A stretch of DNA of 64,000 nucleotides from Chlorella sorokiniana (taxonomy: Eukaryota; Chlorophyta; Trebouxiophyceae; Chlorellales; Chlorellaceae): the NCBI GenBank assembly GCA_025917655.1, contig CP084612.1, positions 1,798,001 through 1,862,000 on the forward strand, given 5' to 3'. A program made the position numbers and the translations under genes. Shown piece by piece: positions 14,101 to 27,074 of this stretch (its first letter is position 1; each line of letters begins with the position of its first letter). The notes under the pieces are model-generated. The model saw nothing but the letters and a program-made list of their open reading frames with translations. It was not told the DNA's origin and did not search any database.

Positions 14101-17100
14101 CATTCCCAGAGAACGCAGCCCCACACACAGATCTGCCCAAGCAGCACTGGTTGCATCTCGGATCCGCTGAGCTGGCGAGCTGGCGCCGCCCTGCCGCGCA
14201 CACATCGCCAGCAGCAGAAATCTTCTATACCACTCGCCCGGGCCGCATTGCACTGCCTGCAACATTCCCAGAGAACGCAGGGCCACCCACAGATCTGCCC
14301 AAGCAGCACTGGTTGCACCTCGGATCCGTCGCTAGGAGCTGGCGCCGCCGCTGCCGCGCACACATCGCCAGCGGCAGAAATCTTCTATACCACTCGGCCG
14401 GGCCGCATTGCACTGCCTGCAGCATTCCCAGAGAACGCAAGGCCACCCACAGATCTGCCCATGCAGCACTGGTTGCACCTCGGATCCGTCCCGGAGAGAG
14501 GGCGCCGCCGCTGCCACCGCCCTGCCGCGCACACATCGCCAGCGGCAGAAATCTTCTATACCACTCGCCCGGGCCGCATTGCACTGCCTGCAACATTCCC
14601 AGAGAACGCAGCCCCACACACAGATCTGCCCAAGCAGCACTGGTTGCACCTCGGATCCGTCGCTGAGAGATGGCGCCCCGCTGCCACCGCCCTGCCGCGC
14701 ACACATCGCCAGCGGCAGAAATCTTCTATACCACTCGGCCGGGCCGCATTGCACTGCCTGAAGCATTCCCAGAGAACGCAGGGCCACCCACAGATCTGCC
14801 CAAGCAGCACTGGTTGCACCTCGGATCCGTCGCTGAGAGATGGCGCCGCCCAACCGCGCACACATCGCCAGCAGCAGAAATCTTCTATACCACTCGCCCG
14901 GGCCGCATTGCACTGCCTGCAGCATTCCCAGAGCACGCAACGCCACCCACAAATCCGCCCAAGCAGCACTGGTTGCACCTCGGATCCGTCGCTGAGAGCT
15001 GGCGCCCCGCTGCCACCGCCCTGCCGCGCACACATCGCCAGCGGCAGAAATCTTCTATACCACTCGCCCGGGCCGCATTGCACTGCCTGCAGCATTCCCA
15101 GAGAACGCAGGGCCACCCACAGATCTGCCCAAGCAGCACTGGTTGCACCTCGGATCCGTCGCTGAGAGCTGGCGCCGCCGCTGCCACCGCCCTGCCGCGC
15201 ACACATTGCCAGCGGCAGAAATCTTCTATACCACTCGGCCGGGCCGCATTGCACTGCCTGCAGCATTCCCAGAGAACGCAGGGCCACCCACAGATCTGCC
15301 CAAGCAGCACTGGTTGCACCTCGGATCCGTCGCTGAGAGCTGGCGCCGCCCTGCCGCGCACACATCGCCAGCGGCAGAAATCTTCTATACCACTCGGCCG
15401 GGCCGCATTGCACTGCCTGCAACATTCCCAGAGAACGCAGGGCCACCCACAGATCTGCCCAAGCAGCACTGGTTGCACCTCGGATCCGTCGCTGAGAGCT
15501 GCTGGCGCCGCCGCTGCCGCGCACACATCGCCAGCGGCAGAAATCTTCTATACCACTCGCCCGGGCCGCAATGCACTGCCTGCAGCATTCCCAGAGAACG
15601 CAGCGCCGCACACAGATCTGCCCAAGCAGCACTGGTTGCACCTCGGATCCGTCGCTTACAGCTGGCGCGCCGCCGCTGCCGCGCACACATCGCCAGCGGC
15701 AGAAATCTTCTATACCACTCGCCCGGGCCGCATTGCACTGCCTGCAGCATTCCCAGAGAACGCAAGGCCACCCACAGATCTGCCCAAGCAGCACTGGTTG
15801 CACCTCGGATCCGTCGCTGAGAGCTGGCGCCGCCGCTGCCGCGCACACATCGCCAGCGGCAGAAATCTTCTATACCACTCGCCCGGGCCGCATTGCACTG
15901 CCTGCAGCATTCCCAGAGAACGCAAGGCCACCCACAGATCTGCCCAAGCAGCACTGGTTGCACCTCGGATCCGTCGCTGAGAGCTGGCGCCGCCGCTGCC
16001 GCGCACACATCGCCAGCGGCAGAAATCTTCTATACCACTCGCGCGGGCCGCATTGCACTGCCTGCAACATTCCCAGAGAACGCAGGGCCACCCACAGATC
16101 TGCCCAAGCAGCACTGGTTGCACCTCGGATCCGTCGCTGAGAGCTGGCGCCGCCCTGCCGCGCACACATCGCCAGCGGCAGAAATCTTCTATACCACTCG
16201 GCCGGGCCGCATTGCACTGCCTGCAACATTCCCAGAGAACGCAGGGCCACCCACAGATCTGCCCAAGCAGCACTGGTTGCACCTCGGATCCGTCGCTTAC
16301 AGCTGGCGCCCCCGCTGCCACCGCCCTGCCGCGCACACATCGCCAGCGGCAGAAATCTTCTATACCACTCGCGCGGGCCGCATTGCACTGCCTGCAGCAT
16401 TCCCAGGGAACGCAGGGCCACCCACAGATCTGCCCAAGCAGCACTGGTTGCACCTCGGATCCGTCGCTGAGAGCTGGCGCCGCCCTGCCGCGCACACATC
16501 GCCAGCGGCAGAAATCTTCTATACCACTCGGCCGGGCCGCATTGCACTGCCTGCAACATTCCCAGAGAACGCAGGGCCACCCACAGATCTGCCCAAGCAG
16601 CACTGGTTGCACCTCGGATCCGTCGCTGAGAGCTGGCGCCGCCGCTGCCGCGCACACATCGCCAGCGGCAGAAATCTTCTATACCACTCGCCCGGGCCGC
16701 AATGCACTGCCTGCAGCATTCCCAGAGAACGCAAGGCCACCCACAGATCTGCCCAAGCAGCACTGGTTGCACCTCGGATCCGTCGCTGAGAGCTGGCGCC
16801 GCCGCCACTGCCTGCGCGCACACATCGCCAGCGGCAGAAATCTTCTATACCACTCGCCCGGGCCGCATTGCACTGCCTGCAGCATTCCCAGAGAACGCAA
16901 GGCCACCCACAGCTCTGCCCAAGCAGCACTGGTTGCACCTCGGATCCGTCGCTGAGAGATGGCGCCGCCGCTGCCACCGCCCTGCCGCGCACACATCGCC
17001 AGCGGCAGAAATCTTCTATACCACTCGCCCGGGCCGCATTGCACTGCCTGCAGCATTCCCAGAGAACGCAGGGCCACCCACAGATCTGCCCAAGCAGCAC

Positions 17101-20100
17101 TGGTTGCACCTCGGATCCGTCGCTGAGAGCTGGCGCCGCCCAACCGCGCACACATCGCCAGCAGCAGATATCTTCTATACCACTCGCCCGGGCCGCAATG
17201 CACTGCCTGCAGCATTCCCAGAGCACGCAACGCCACCCACAAATCCGCCCAAGCAGCACTGGTTGCACCTCGGATCCGTCGCTGAGAGCTGGCGCCCCCG
17301 CTGCCACCGCCCTGCCGCGCACACATCGCCAGCGGCAGAAATCTTCTATACCACTCGCGCGGGCCGCATTGCACTGCCTGCAGCATTCCCAGAGAACGCA
17401 GGGCCACCCACAGATCTGCCCAAGCAGCACTGGTTGCACCTCGGATCCGTCGCTTACAGCTGGCGCCCCCGCTGCCACCGCCCTGCCGCGCACACATCGC
17501 CAGCGGCAGAAATCTTCTATACCACTCGCCCGGGCCGCATTGCACTGCCTGCAGCATTCCCAGAGAACGCAGGGCCACCCACAGATCTGCCCAAGCAGCA
17601 CTGGTTGCACCTCGGATCCGTCGCTTACAGCTGGCGCGCCGCCCTGCCGCGCACACATCGCCAGCGGCAGAAATCTTTATACCACTCGCGCGGGCCGCAA
17701 TGCACTGCCTGCAGCATTCCCAGAGAACGCAGGGCCACCCACAGATCTGCCCAAGCAGCACTGGTTGCACCTCGGATCCGTCGCTGAGAGCTGGCGCCGC
17801 CCTGCCGCGCACACATCGCCAGCGGCAGAAATCTTCTATACCACTCGCCCGGGCCGCATTGCACTGCCTGCAACATTCCCAGAGAACGCAGGGCCACCCA
17901 CAGATCTGCCCAAGCAGCACTGGTTGCACCTCGGATCCGTCGCTAGGAGCTGGCGCCGCCGCTGCCGCGCACACATCGCCAGCGGCAGAAATCTTCTATA
18001 CCACTCGGCCGGGCCGCATTGCACTGCCTGCAGCATTCCCAGAGAACGCAAGGCCACCCACAGCTCTGCCCAAGCAGCACTGGTTGCACCTCGGATCCGT
18101 CGCTGAGAGCTGGCGCCGCCGCTGCCGCGCACACATCGCCAGCGGCAGAAATCTTCTATACCACTCGCCCGGGCCGCAATGCACTGCCTGCAGCATTCCC
18201 AGAGAACGCAAGGCCACCCACAGATCTGCCCAAGCAGCACTGGTTGCACCTCGGATCCGTCGCTGAGAGCTGGCGCCGCCGCTGCCGCGCACACATCGCC
18301 AGCGGCAGAAATCTTCTATACCACTCGCCCGGGCCGCATTGCACTGCCTGCAGCATTCCCAGAGAACGCAAGGCCACCCACAGATCTGCCCAAGCAGCAC
18401 TGGTTGCACCTCGGATCCGTCGCTGAGAGCTGGCGCGCCGCCGCCTGCCGCGCACACATCGCCAGCGGCAGAAATCTTCTATACCACTCGCGCGGGCCGC
18501 AATGCACTGCCTGCAGCATTCCCAGAGAACGCAAGGCCACCCACAGCTCTGCCCAAGCAGCACTGGTTGCACCTCGGATCCGTCGCTGAGAGATGGCGCC
18601 GCCGCTGCCACCGCCCTGCCGCGCACACATCGCCAGCGGCAGAAATCTTCTATACCACTCGCCCGGGCCGCATTGCACTGCCTGCAGCATTCCCAGAGAA
18701 CGCAACGCCACCCACAGATCTGCCCAAGCAGCACTGGTTGCACCTCGGATCCGTCGCTGAGAGCTGGCGCCGCCCAACCGCGCACACATCGCCAGCAGCA
18801 GAAATCTTCTATACCACTCGCCCGGGCCGCAATGCACTGCCTGCAGCATTCCCAGAGCACGCAACGCTACCCACAAATCCGCCCAAGCAGCACTGGTTGC
18901 ACCTCGGATCCGTCGCTGAGAGCTGACGCCCCGCTGCCACCGCCCTGCCGCGCACACATCGCCAGCGGCAGAAATCTTCTATACCACTCGCGCGGGCCGC
19001 ATTGCACTGCCTGCAGCATTCCCAGAGAACGCAGGGCCACCCACAGATCTGCCCAAGCAGCACTGGTTGCACCTCGGATCCGTCGCTTACAGCTGGCGCC
19101 CCCGCTGCCACCGCCCTGCCGCGCACACATCGCCAGCGGCAGAAATCTTCTATACCACTCGCCCGGGCCGCATTGCACTGCCTGCAGCATTCCCAGAGAA
19201 CGCAGGGCCACCCACAGATCTGCCCAAGCAGCACTGGTTGCACCTCGGATCCGTCGCTTACAGCTGGCGCCGCCCTGCCGCGCACACATCGCCAGCGGCA
19301 GAAATCTTTATACCACTCGCCCGGGCCGCATTGCACTGCCTGCAACATTCCCAGAGAACGCAGGGCCACCCACAGATCTGCCCAAGCAGCACTGGTTGCA
19401 CCTCGGATCCGTCGCTGAGAGCTGGCGCCGCCGCTGCCGCGCACACATCGCCAGCGGCAGAAATCTTCTATACCACTCGCCCGGGCCGCAATGCACTGCC
19501 TGCAGCATTCCCAGAGAACGCAAGGCCACCCACAGATCTGCCCAAGCAGCACTGGTTGCACCTCGGATCCGTCGCTGAGAGCTGGCGCCGCCGCTGCCAC
19601 CGCCCAACCGCGCACACATCGCCAGCGGCAGAAATCTTCTATACCACTCGCCCGGGCCGCATTGCACTGCCTGCAGCATTCCCAGAGAACGCAAGGCCAC
19701 CCACAGATCTGCCCAAGCAGCACTGGTTGCACCTCGGATCCGTCGCTGAGAGCTGGCGCCGCCGCTGCCGCGCACACATCGCCAGCGGCAGAAATCTTCT
19801 ATACCACTCGGCCGGGCCGCATTGCACTGCCTGCAGCATTCCCAGAGAACGCAGCCCCACCCACAGATCTGCCCAAGCAGCACTGGTTGCACCTCGGATC
19901 CGTCGCTGAGAGATGGCGCCACCGTTGCCACCGCCCTGCCGCGCACACATCGCCAGCGGCAGAAATCTTCTATACCACTCGGCCGGGCCGCATTGCACTG
20001 CCTGCAGCATTCCCAGAGAACGCAGGGCCACCCACAGATCTGCCCAAGCAGCACTGGTTGCACCTCGGATCCGTCGCTTACAGCTGGCGCCCCGCTGCCA

Positions 20101-22871
20101 CCGCCCTGCCGCGCACACATCGCCAGCGGCAGAAATCTTCTATACCACTCGGCCGGGCCGCATTGCACTGCCTGCAGCATTCCCAGAGAACGCAGGGCCA
20201 CCCACAGATCTGCCCAAGCAGCACTGGTTGCACCTCGGATCCGTCGCTTAGAGCTGGCGCCGCCGCTGCCACCGCCCTGCCGCGCACACATCGCCAGCGG
20301 CAGAAATCTTCTATACCACTCGGCCGGGCCGCATTGCACTGCCTGCAGCATTCCCAGAGAACGCAACGCCACCCACAAATCTGCCCAAGCAGCACTGGTT
20401 GCACCTCGGATCCGTCGCTGAGAGCTGGCGCCGCCGCTGCCGCGCACACATCGCCAGCAGCAGAAATCTTCTATACCACTCGGCCGGGCCGCATTGCACA
20501 CCCTGCAGCATTCCCAGAGAACGCAGGGCCACCCACAGATCTGCCCAAGCAGCACTGGTTGCACCTCGGATCCGTCGCTGAGAGCTGGCGCCGCCGCTGC
20601 CGCGCACACATCGCCAGCGGCAGAAGTCTTCTATACCACTCGGCCGGGCCGCATTGCACTGCCTGCAGCATTCCCAGAGAACGCAGGGCCACCCACAGAT
20701 CTGCCCAAGCAGCACTGGTTGCACCTCGGATCCGTCGCTGAGAGCTGGCGCCCCCGCTGCCACCGTCCTGCCGCGCACACATCGCCAGCGGCAGAAATCT
20801 TCTATACCACTCGCCCGGGCCGCATTGCACTGCCTGCAGCATTCCCAGAGAACGCAGGGCCACCCACAGATCTGCCCATGCAGCACTGGTTGCACCTCGG
20901 ATCCGTCGCTTACAGCTGGCGCCGCCGCTGCCGCGCACACATCGCCAGCAGCAGAAATTTTCTTTACCACTCGCACGGGCCGCAATGCACTGCCTGCAGC
21001 ATTCCCAGAGAACGCGGCGCCACCCACAGATCTGCCCAAGCAGCACTGGTTGCACCTCGGATCCGTCGCTTACAGCTGGCGCCGCCGCTGCCGCGCACAC
21101 ATCGCCAGCAGCAGAAATTTTCTATACCACTCGCACGGGCCGCAATGCACTGCCTGCAGCATTCCCAGAGAACGCGGCGCCACCCACAGATCTGCCCAAG
21201 CAGCACTGGTTGCACCTCGGATCCGTCGCTTAGAGCTGGCGCCGCGCTGCCGCGCACACATCGCCAGCAGCAGAAATTTTCTATACCACTCGCACGGGCC
21301 GCAATGCACTGCCTGCAGCATTCCCAGAGAACGCGGCGCCACCCACAGATCTGCCCAAGCAGCACTGGTTGCACCTCGGATCCGTCGCTTAGAGATGGCG
21401 CCGCCGCTGCCACCGCCCAACCGCGCACACATCGCCAGCGGCAGAAATCTTCTATACCACTCGCGCGGGCCGCATTGCACTGCCTGCAGCATTCCCAGTG
21501 CATGCAGGGCCACCCACAAATCTGCCCAAGCAGCACTGGTTGCACCTCGGATCCGTCGCTGAGGGATGGCGCCGCCGCTGCCACCGCCCTGCCGCGCACA
21601 CATCGCCAGCAGCAGAAATCTTCTATACCACTCGCCCGGGCCGCATTGCACACCCTGCAGCATAATCAGAGAACGCAGGGCCACCCACAGATCTGCCCAA
21701 GCAGCACTGGTTGCACCTCGGATCCGTCGCTTACAGCTGGCGCCGCCGCTGCCACCGCCCTGCCGCGCACACATCGCCAGCAGCAGAAATTTTCTTTACC
21801 ACTCGCACGGGCCGCAATGCACTGCCTGCAGCATTCCCAGAGAACGCGGCGCCACCCACAGATCTGCCCAAGCAGCACTGGTTGCACCTCGGATCCGTCG
21901 CTTACAGCTGGCGCCGCGCTGCCGCGCACACATCGCCAGCAGCAGAAATTTTCTATACCACGCGCACGGGCCGCAATGCACTGCCTGCAGCATTCCCAGA
22001 GAACGCGGCGCAACCCACAGATCTGCCCTAGCAGCACTGGTTGCATCTCGGATCCGTCGCTTAGAGCTGGCGCCGCCCAACCGCGCACACATCGCCAGCA
22101 GCAGAAATCTTCTATACCACTCGCACGGGCCGCAATGCACTGCCTGCAGCATTCCCAGAGAACGCGGCGCCACCCACAGATCTGCCCAAGCAGCACTGGT
22201 TGCACCTCGGATCCGTCGCTTAGAGATGGCGCCGCCGCTGCCACCGCCCAACCGCGCACACATCGCCAGCGGCAGAAATCTTCTATACCACTCGCGCGGG
22301 CCGCATTGCACTGCCTGCAGCATTCCCAGAGAACGCAGGGCCACCCACAGATCTGCCCAAGCAGCACTGGTTGCACCTCGGATCCGTCGCTGAGAGCTGG
22401 CGCCGCCGCTGCCACCGCCCTGCCGCGCACACATTGCCAGCGGCAGAAATCTTCTATACCACTCGGCCGGGCCGCATTGCACTGCCTGCAGCATTCCCAG
22501 AGAACGCAGGGCCACCCACAGATCTGCCCAAGCAGCACTGGTTGCACCTCGGATCCGTCGCTGAGAGCTGGCGCCGCCCTGCCGCGCACACATCGCCAGC
22601 GGCAGAAATCTTCTATACCACTCGCCCAGGCCGCATTGCACTGCCTGCAGCATTCCCAGTGCATGCAGGGCCACCCACAAATCTGCCCAAGCATCACTGG
22701 TTGCACCTCGGATCCGTCGCTGAGGGATGGCGCCGCCAAACCGCGCACACATCGCCAGCAGCAGAAATCTTCTATACCACTCGCGCGGGCCGCATTGCAC
22801 TGCCTGCAGCATTCCCAGAGAACACAAGGCCACCCACAAATCTGCCCAAGCAGCACTGGTTGCATCTCGGA

Positions 22872-23560
22872 TCCGTCCCTGAGAGAGGGCGCCGCCGCTT
22901 CCACCGCCCTGCCGCGCACACATCGCCAGCGGCAGAAATCTTCTATACCACTCGGCCGGGCCGCATTGCACTGCCTGCAGCATTCCCAGAGAACGCAGCG
23001 CCACCCACAAATCTGCCCAAGCAGCACTGGTTGCATCTCGGATCCGTCCCTGAGAGAGGGCGCCGCCGCTGCCACCGCCCTGCCGCGCACACATCGCCAG
23101 CGGCAGAAATCTTCTATACCACTCGCGCGGGCCGCATTGCACTGCCTGCAGCATTCCCAGAGAACGCAACGCCACCCACAGATCTGCCCAAGCAGCACTG
23201 GTTGCACCTCGGATCCGTCCCTGAGAGGGCGCCGCCGCTTCCACCGCCCTGCCGCGCACACATCGCCAGCGGCAGAAATCTTCTATACCACTCGGCCGGG
23301 CCGCATTGCACTGCCTGCAGCATTCCCAGAGAACGCAGCGCCACCCACAAATCTGCCCAAGCAGCACTGGTTGCATCTCGGATCCGTCCCTGAGAGAGGG
23401 CGCCGCCGCTGCCACCGCCCTGCCGCGCACACATCGCCAGCGGCAGAAATCTTCTATACCACTCGCGCGGGCCGCATTGCACTGCCTGCAGCATTCCCAG
23501 AGAACGCAACGCCACCCACAGATCTGCCCAAGCAGCACTGGTTGCACCTCGGATCCGTCC
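22872..23560 (+). repeat. Duplicated dimer within the array (~339 bp)
   Basis: Two monomers in tandem recur once at an offset of about 339 bp. They share GTCCCTGAGAGAGGG, the rare CGCCGCTTCCACC (22,892 and again near 23,230), a GGCCGGGCC monomer with GCAGCGCCACCCACAAATC, and then a GCGCGGGCC monomer with GCAACGCCACCCACAGATC. This shows a second scale of local amplification in the array. Confidence 0.75.
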
Positions 23561-24639
23561 CTGAGAGAGGGCGCCGCCGCTGCCACCGCCCTGCCGCGCA
23601 CACATCGCCAGCAGCAGAAATCTTCTATACCACTCGCCCGGGCCGCATTGCACACCCTGCAGCATAATCAGAGAACGCAGGGCCACCCACAGATCTGCCC
23701 AAGCAGCACTGGTTGCACCTCGGATCCGTCCCTGAGAGCTGGCGCCCCCGCTGCCACCGCCCTGCCGCGCACACATCGCCAGCGGCAGAAATCTTCTATA
23801 CCACTCGCCCGGGCCGCATTGCACTGCCTGCAGCATTCCCAGAGAACGCGGCGCCACCCACAGATCTGCCCAAGCAGCACTGGTTGCACCTCGGATCCGT
23901 CGCTGAGAGCTGGCGCCCCCGCTGCCACCGCCCTGCCGCGCACACATCGCCAGCGGCAGAAATCTTCTATACCACTCGCGCGGGCCGCATTGCACTGCCT
24001 GCAGCATTCCCATAGAACGCAGGGCCACCCACAGATCTGCCCAAGCAGCACTGGTTGCACCTCGGATCCGTCGCTGAGAGCTGGCGCCGCCGCTGCCACC
24101 GCCCTGCCGCGCACACATCGCCAGCGGCAGAAATCTTCTATACCACTTGCGCGGGCCGCAATGCACTGCCTGCAGCATTCCCAGAGAACGCAGGGCCACC
24201 CACAAATCTGCCCAAGCAGCACTGGTTGCATCTCGGATCCGTCCCTGAGAGCTGGCGCCCCCCGCTGCCACCGCCCTGCCGCGCACACATCGCCAGCGGC
24301 AGAAATCTTCTATACCACTCGGCCGGGCCGCATTGCACTGCCTGCAGCATTCCCAGAGAACGCGGCGCCACCCACAGATCTGCCCAAGCAGCACTGGTTG
24401 CACCTCGGATCCGTCGCTTACAGCTGGCGCCCCGTTGCCACCGCCCTGCCGCGCACACATCGCCAGCGGCAGAAATCTTCTATACCACTCGGCCGGGCCG
24501 CATTGCACTGCCTGCAGCATTCCCAGAGAACGCAGGGCCACCCACAAATCTGCCCAAGCAGCACTGGTTGCACCTCGGATCCGTCGCTTACAGCTGGCGC
24601 CCCCGCTGCCACCGCCCTGCCGCGCACACATCGCCAGCG

Positions 24640-25457
24640 GCAGAAATCTTCTATACCACTCCGCTGAGCCGCATGCACTGCCTGCAGCATTCCCAGAGAA
24701 CGCAGGGCCACCCACAAATCTGCCCAAGCAGCACTGGTTGCACCTCGGACCCGTCGCTTTAGAGCTGGCGCCCCCGCTGCCACCGCCCTGCCGCGCACAC
24801 ATCGCCAGCGGCAGAAATCTTCTATACCACTCGGCCGGGCCGCATTGCACTGCCTGCAGCATTCCCATAGAACGCAGGGCCACCCACAAATCTGCCCAAG
24901 CAGCACTGGTTGCACCTCGGATCCGTCGCTTACAGCTGGCGCCCCCGCTGCCACCGCCCTGCCGCGCACACATCGCCAGCGGCAGAAATCTTCTATACCA
25001 CTCGCGCGGGCCGCAATGCACTGCCTGCAGCATTCCCAGAGAACGCAGGGCCACCCACAAATCTGCCCAAGCAGCACTGGTTGCATCTCGGATCCGTCCC
25101 TGAGAGCTGGCGCCCCGCTGCCACCGCCCTGCCGCGCACACATCGCCAGCGGCAGAAATCTTCTATACCACTCGGCCGGGCCGCATTGCACTGCCTGCAG
25201 CATTCCCAGAGAACGCGGCGCCACCCACAGATCTGCCCAAGCAGCACTGGTTGCACCTCGGATCCGTCGCTGAGAGCTGGCGCCCCCGCTGCCACCGCCC
25301 TGCCGCGCACAAATCGCCAGCGGCAGAAATCTTCTATACCACTCCGCTGAGCCGCATGCACTGCCTGCAGCATTCCCAGAGAACGCAGGGCCACCCACAA
25401 ATCTGCCCAAGCAGCACTGGTTGCACCTCGGACCCGTCGCTTTAGAGCTGGCGCCCC
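24640..25457 (+). repeat. Repeated private monomer variant, four units apart
   Basis: The variant CCGCTGAGCCGCATGC followed by GGACCCGTCGCTTTAGAGC occurs only at 24,661-24,770 and 25,344-25,450, about 683 bp apart, which equals four monomers. The spacing matches the tetramer block seen near 10 kb. Confidence 0.7.
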
Positions 25458-25960
25458 CGCTGCCACCGCCCTGCCGCGCACACATCGCCAGCGGCAGAAA
25501 TCTTCTATACCACTCGCCCGGGCCGCATTGCACTGCCTGCAGCATTCCCAGAGAACGCGGCGCCACCCACAGATCTGCCCAAGCAGCACTGGTTGCATCT
25601 CGGATCCGTCCCTGAGAGAGGGCGCCGCCGCTGCCACCGCCCTGCCGCGCACACATCGCCAGCGGCAGAAATCTTCTATACCACTCGCCCGGGCCGCATT
25701 GCACTGCCTGCAACATTCCCAGAGAACGCAGGGCCACCCACAGATCTGCCCAAGCAGCACTGGTTGCACCTCGGATCCGTCCCTGAGAGATGGTGCCGCC
25801 GCTGCCACCGCCCTGCCGCGCACACATCGCCAGCGGCAGAAATCTTCTATACCACTCGCCCGGGCCGCATTGCACTGCCTGCAACATTCCCAGAGAACGC
25901 GGCGCCACCCACAGATCTGCCCTAGCAGCACTGGTTGCACCTCGGATCCGTCGCTGAGAG

Positions 25961-26573
25961 ATGGCTGGAGCGGCTGGCGGTGCTCCCGCTGCCGCCCGTC
26001 CCCCTGGCGCGAGTGGCGGCGCTCCCGCTGCCACCCCTCCCCCTGGCGCAGCTGGCGGTGCTGCCCCCGCCCCCCACTGGCGCGGCAGGCGCTGCCCCGC
26101 TGCCCCCACCTCCCCTCCTGGCGCAGCCGGCGGCACCGCCGCTGCCCTCCCCCCTTCCCGCCGTGGCGGCTGCGGCTGCCTCCCCCGGGGCTGCTGTCGT
26201 GGACGGTGCAGCTGCTGGCTCAGCCGGCGCTGGCGACGAGCGTGTGCGTGGTGGCGTGGGCCGCGCTCTGCGCATCGGCAGTGGGAGGGCTGGCGCGCGG
26301 CGCGCTGCCATCCGAGCTGGCCCCATCATCTCCAAGCCCCGCCGTGTCTTGCCTGGCCAGTCAGCCGCTGGCCCCGGCCCCAGCCCCAGCCCCCGCCCCA
26401 GCCCCAATCGCTTTGCGGTGCTGGTGGGCGGGGAGTCCATGGACGCCGACGTGGAGGAGCTGGCGGAGGCAGCCGTTGCCGCCGCCGCTGCAGCTGCGCC
26501 TGCCGCGGGTGCCGCCTGCAGCGCTGCGCCCCCTCTGTGCGACGGCCCCCACCCCCGCGGAGCTGCAGCCTGA
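25961..26573 (+). CDS. LINE N-terminal (ORF1-like) region
   Basis: This is an Ala/Pro/Gly-rich segment beginning with four or five degenerate copies of a ~39-bp unit (25,968 to about 26,150) that encode GGAPAA-type repeats. Downstream, in another frame, the segment NRFAVLVGGESMDADVEEL (about 26,404-26,460) resembles the NRFAxL stretch often seen ahead of the endonuclease in plant and algal LINE polyproteins. No CCHC knuckle was found. The frame closes at 26,571, but a different frame stays open to 27,574. It is therefore unclear whether this was a separate ORF1 or the start of a single polyprotein. Confidence 0.45.
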
Positions 26574-27074
26574 GGACGCCATGGACGCCATTGCTGAGGA
26601 GGCGCCGGCTGCTGGCGAGGCCCAGCCCCCGGCGTAGCGCCTGCCCAGCCGCAGCCCACCGCCTCGACGGCCGCCAGCTCCGACGGGGCAGCCTGGGAGC
26701 GGCGGCAGCGGGCCGTTTGGGGCGCGTGGCTTTGACGCCATGGTCGACCGCCTCGCCGAGGAGCGCTAGCAGGAGGTGGCGGCGGCCGCGCTGGCCGCCA
26801 TCCCCGACAGCCCCAGCGGCGGCGGCGATCCGCAGGGCGGCCTCGCCGGCGGGGACGCAGGCGCCCCTTTGGCTGCCCCGGCGGCAGCTGCTGTGGACGA
26901 GGCCGTCGCCAGCCCCCCACCTCCACCCCCTCCCTCTCCCTCTCCCTCGCCTGGCGCTGACGGCCCCCTGCGGGCCCGCGCGCTCCCTGCGCATCGCCGC
27001 TGCCGCCCGAGCGGCGCGGCCACGCCGCGTGATGCCGCGCGGGGACGGGGCCCTCGCGGCCCTCGCTGCGCGTC

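Larger units (their letters stand above)
80..25960 (+). repeat. Satellite array, ~171-bp monomer, ~155 copies
   Basis: A head-to-tail tandem array fills about 25.9 kb with no foreign insert. Successive occurrences of CGGCAGAAATCTTC lie at 81, 252, 422, 592, 763, 923 and 1094, which gives units of 170-171 bp and one of 160 bp. The 160-bp class lacks 11 bp (ACCGCCCTGCC) and a 162-bp class lacks 9 bp (GCTGCCACC), both in the same GC-rich part. Each monomer has one AT-richer core (AGAAATCTTCTATACC) and conserved CCCGGG, CTGCAG, AGATCT and GGATCC hexamers. Variants recur at fixed places, for example CTTACAGCTGG versus CTGAGAGATGG versus CGGAGAGAGGG, and GCGCGAGCC versus GCCCGGGCC. Long stop-free frames exist on both strands because the sequence lacks stops, and I do not regard them as genes. 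Size and homogeneity suit a centromeric, subtelomeric or heterochromatic satellite. Which of these applies cannot be told from the sequence. Confidence 0.97.

Noticed and set aside
265-25940. Very long open reading frames on both strands (up to about 1,076 codons)
   Set aside because: They are read through the satellite. The monomer lacks stops in several frames, the frames switch at 160- and 170-bp units, and both strands are open at the same place, so they are repeat artefacts.
80-25960. CRISPR array
   Set aside because: The repeats are contiguous with no unique spacers, the unit is about 171 bp, and the surrounding genes are eukaryotic.
80-25960. Heat-shock-element-like AGAA...TTCT in each monomer
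   Set aside because: The half-sites in AGAAATCTTCT have the wrong spacing for an nGAAnnTTCn element, so I do not call it a regulatory site.
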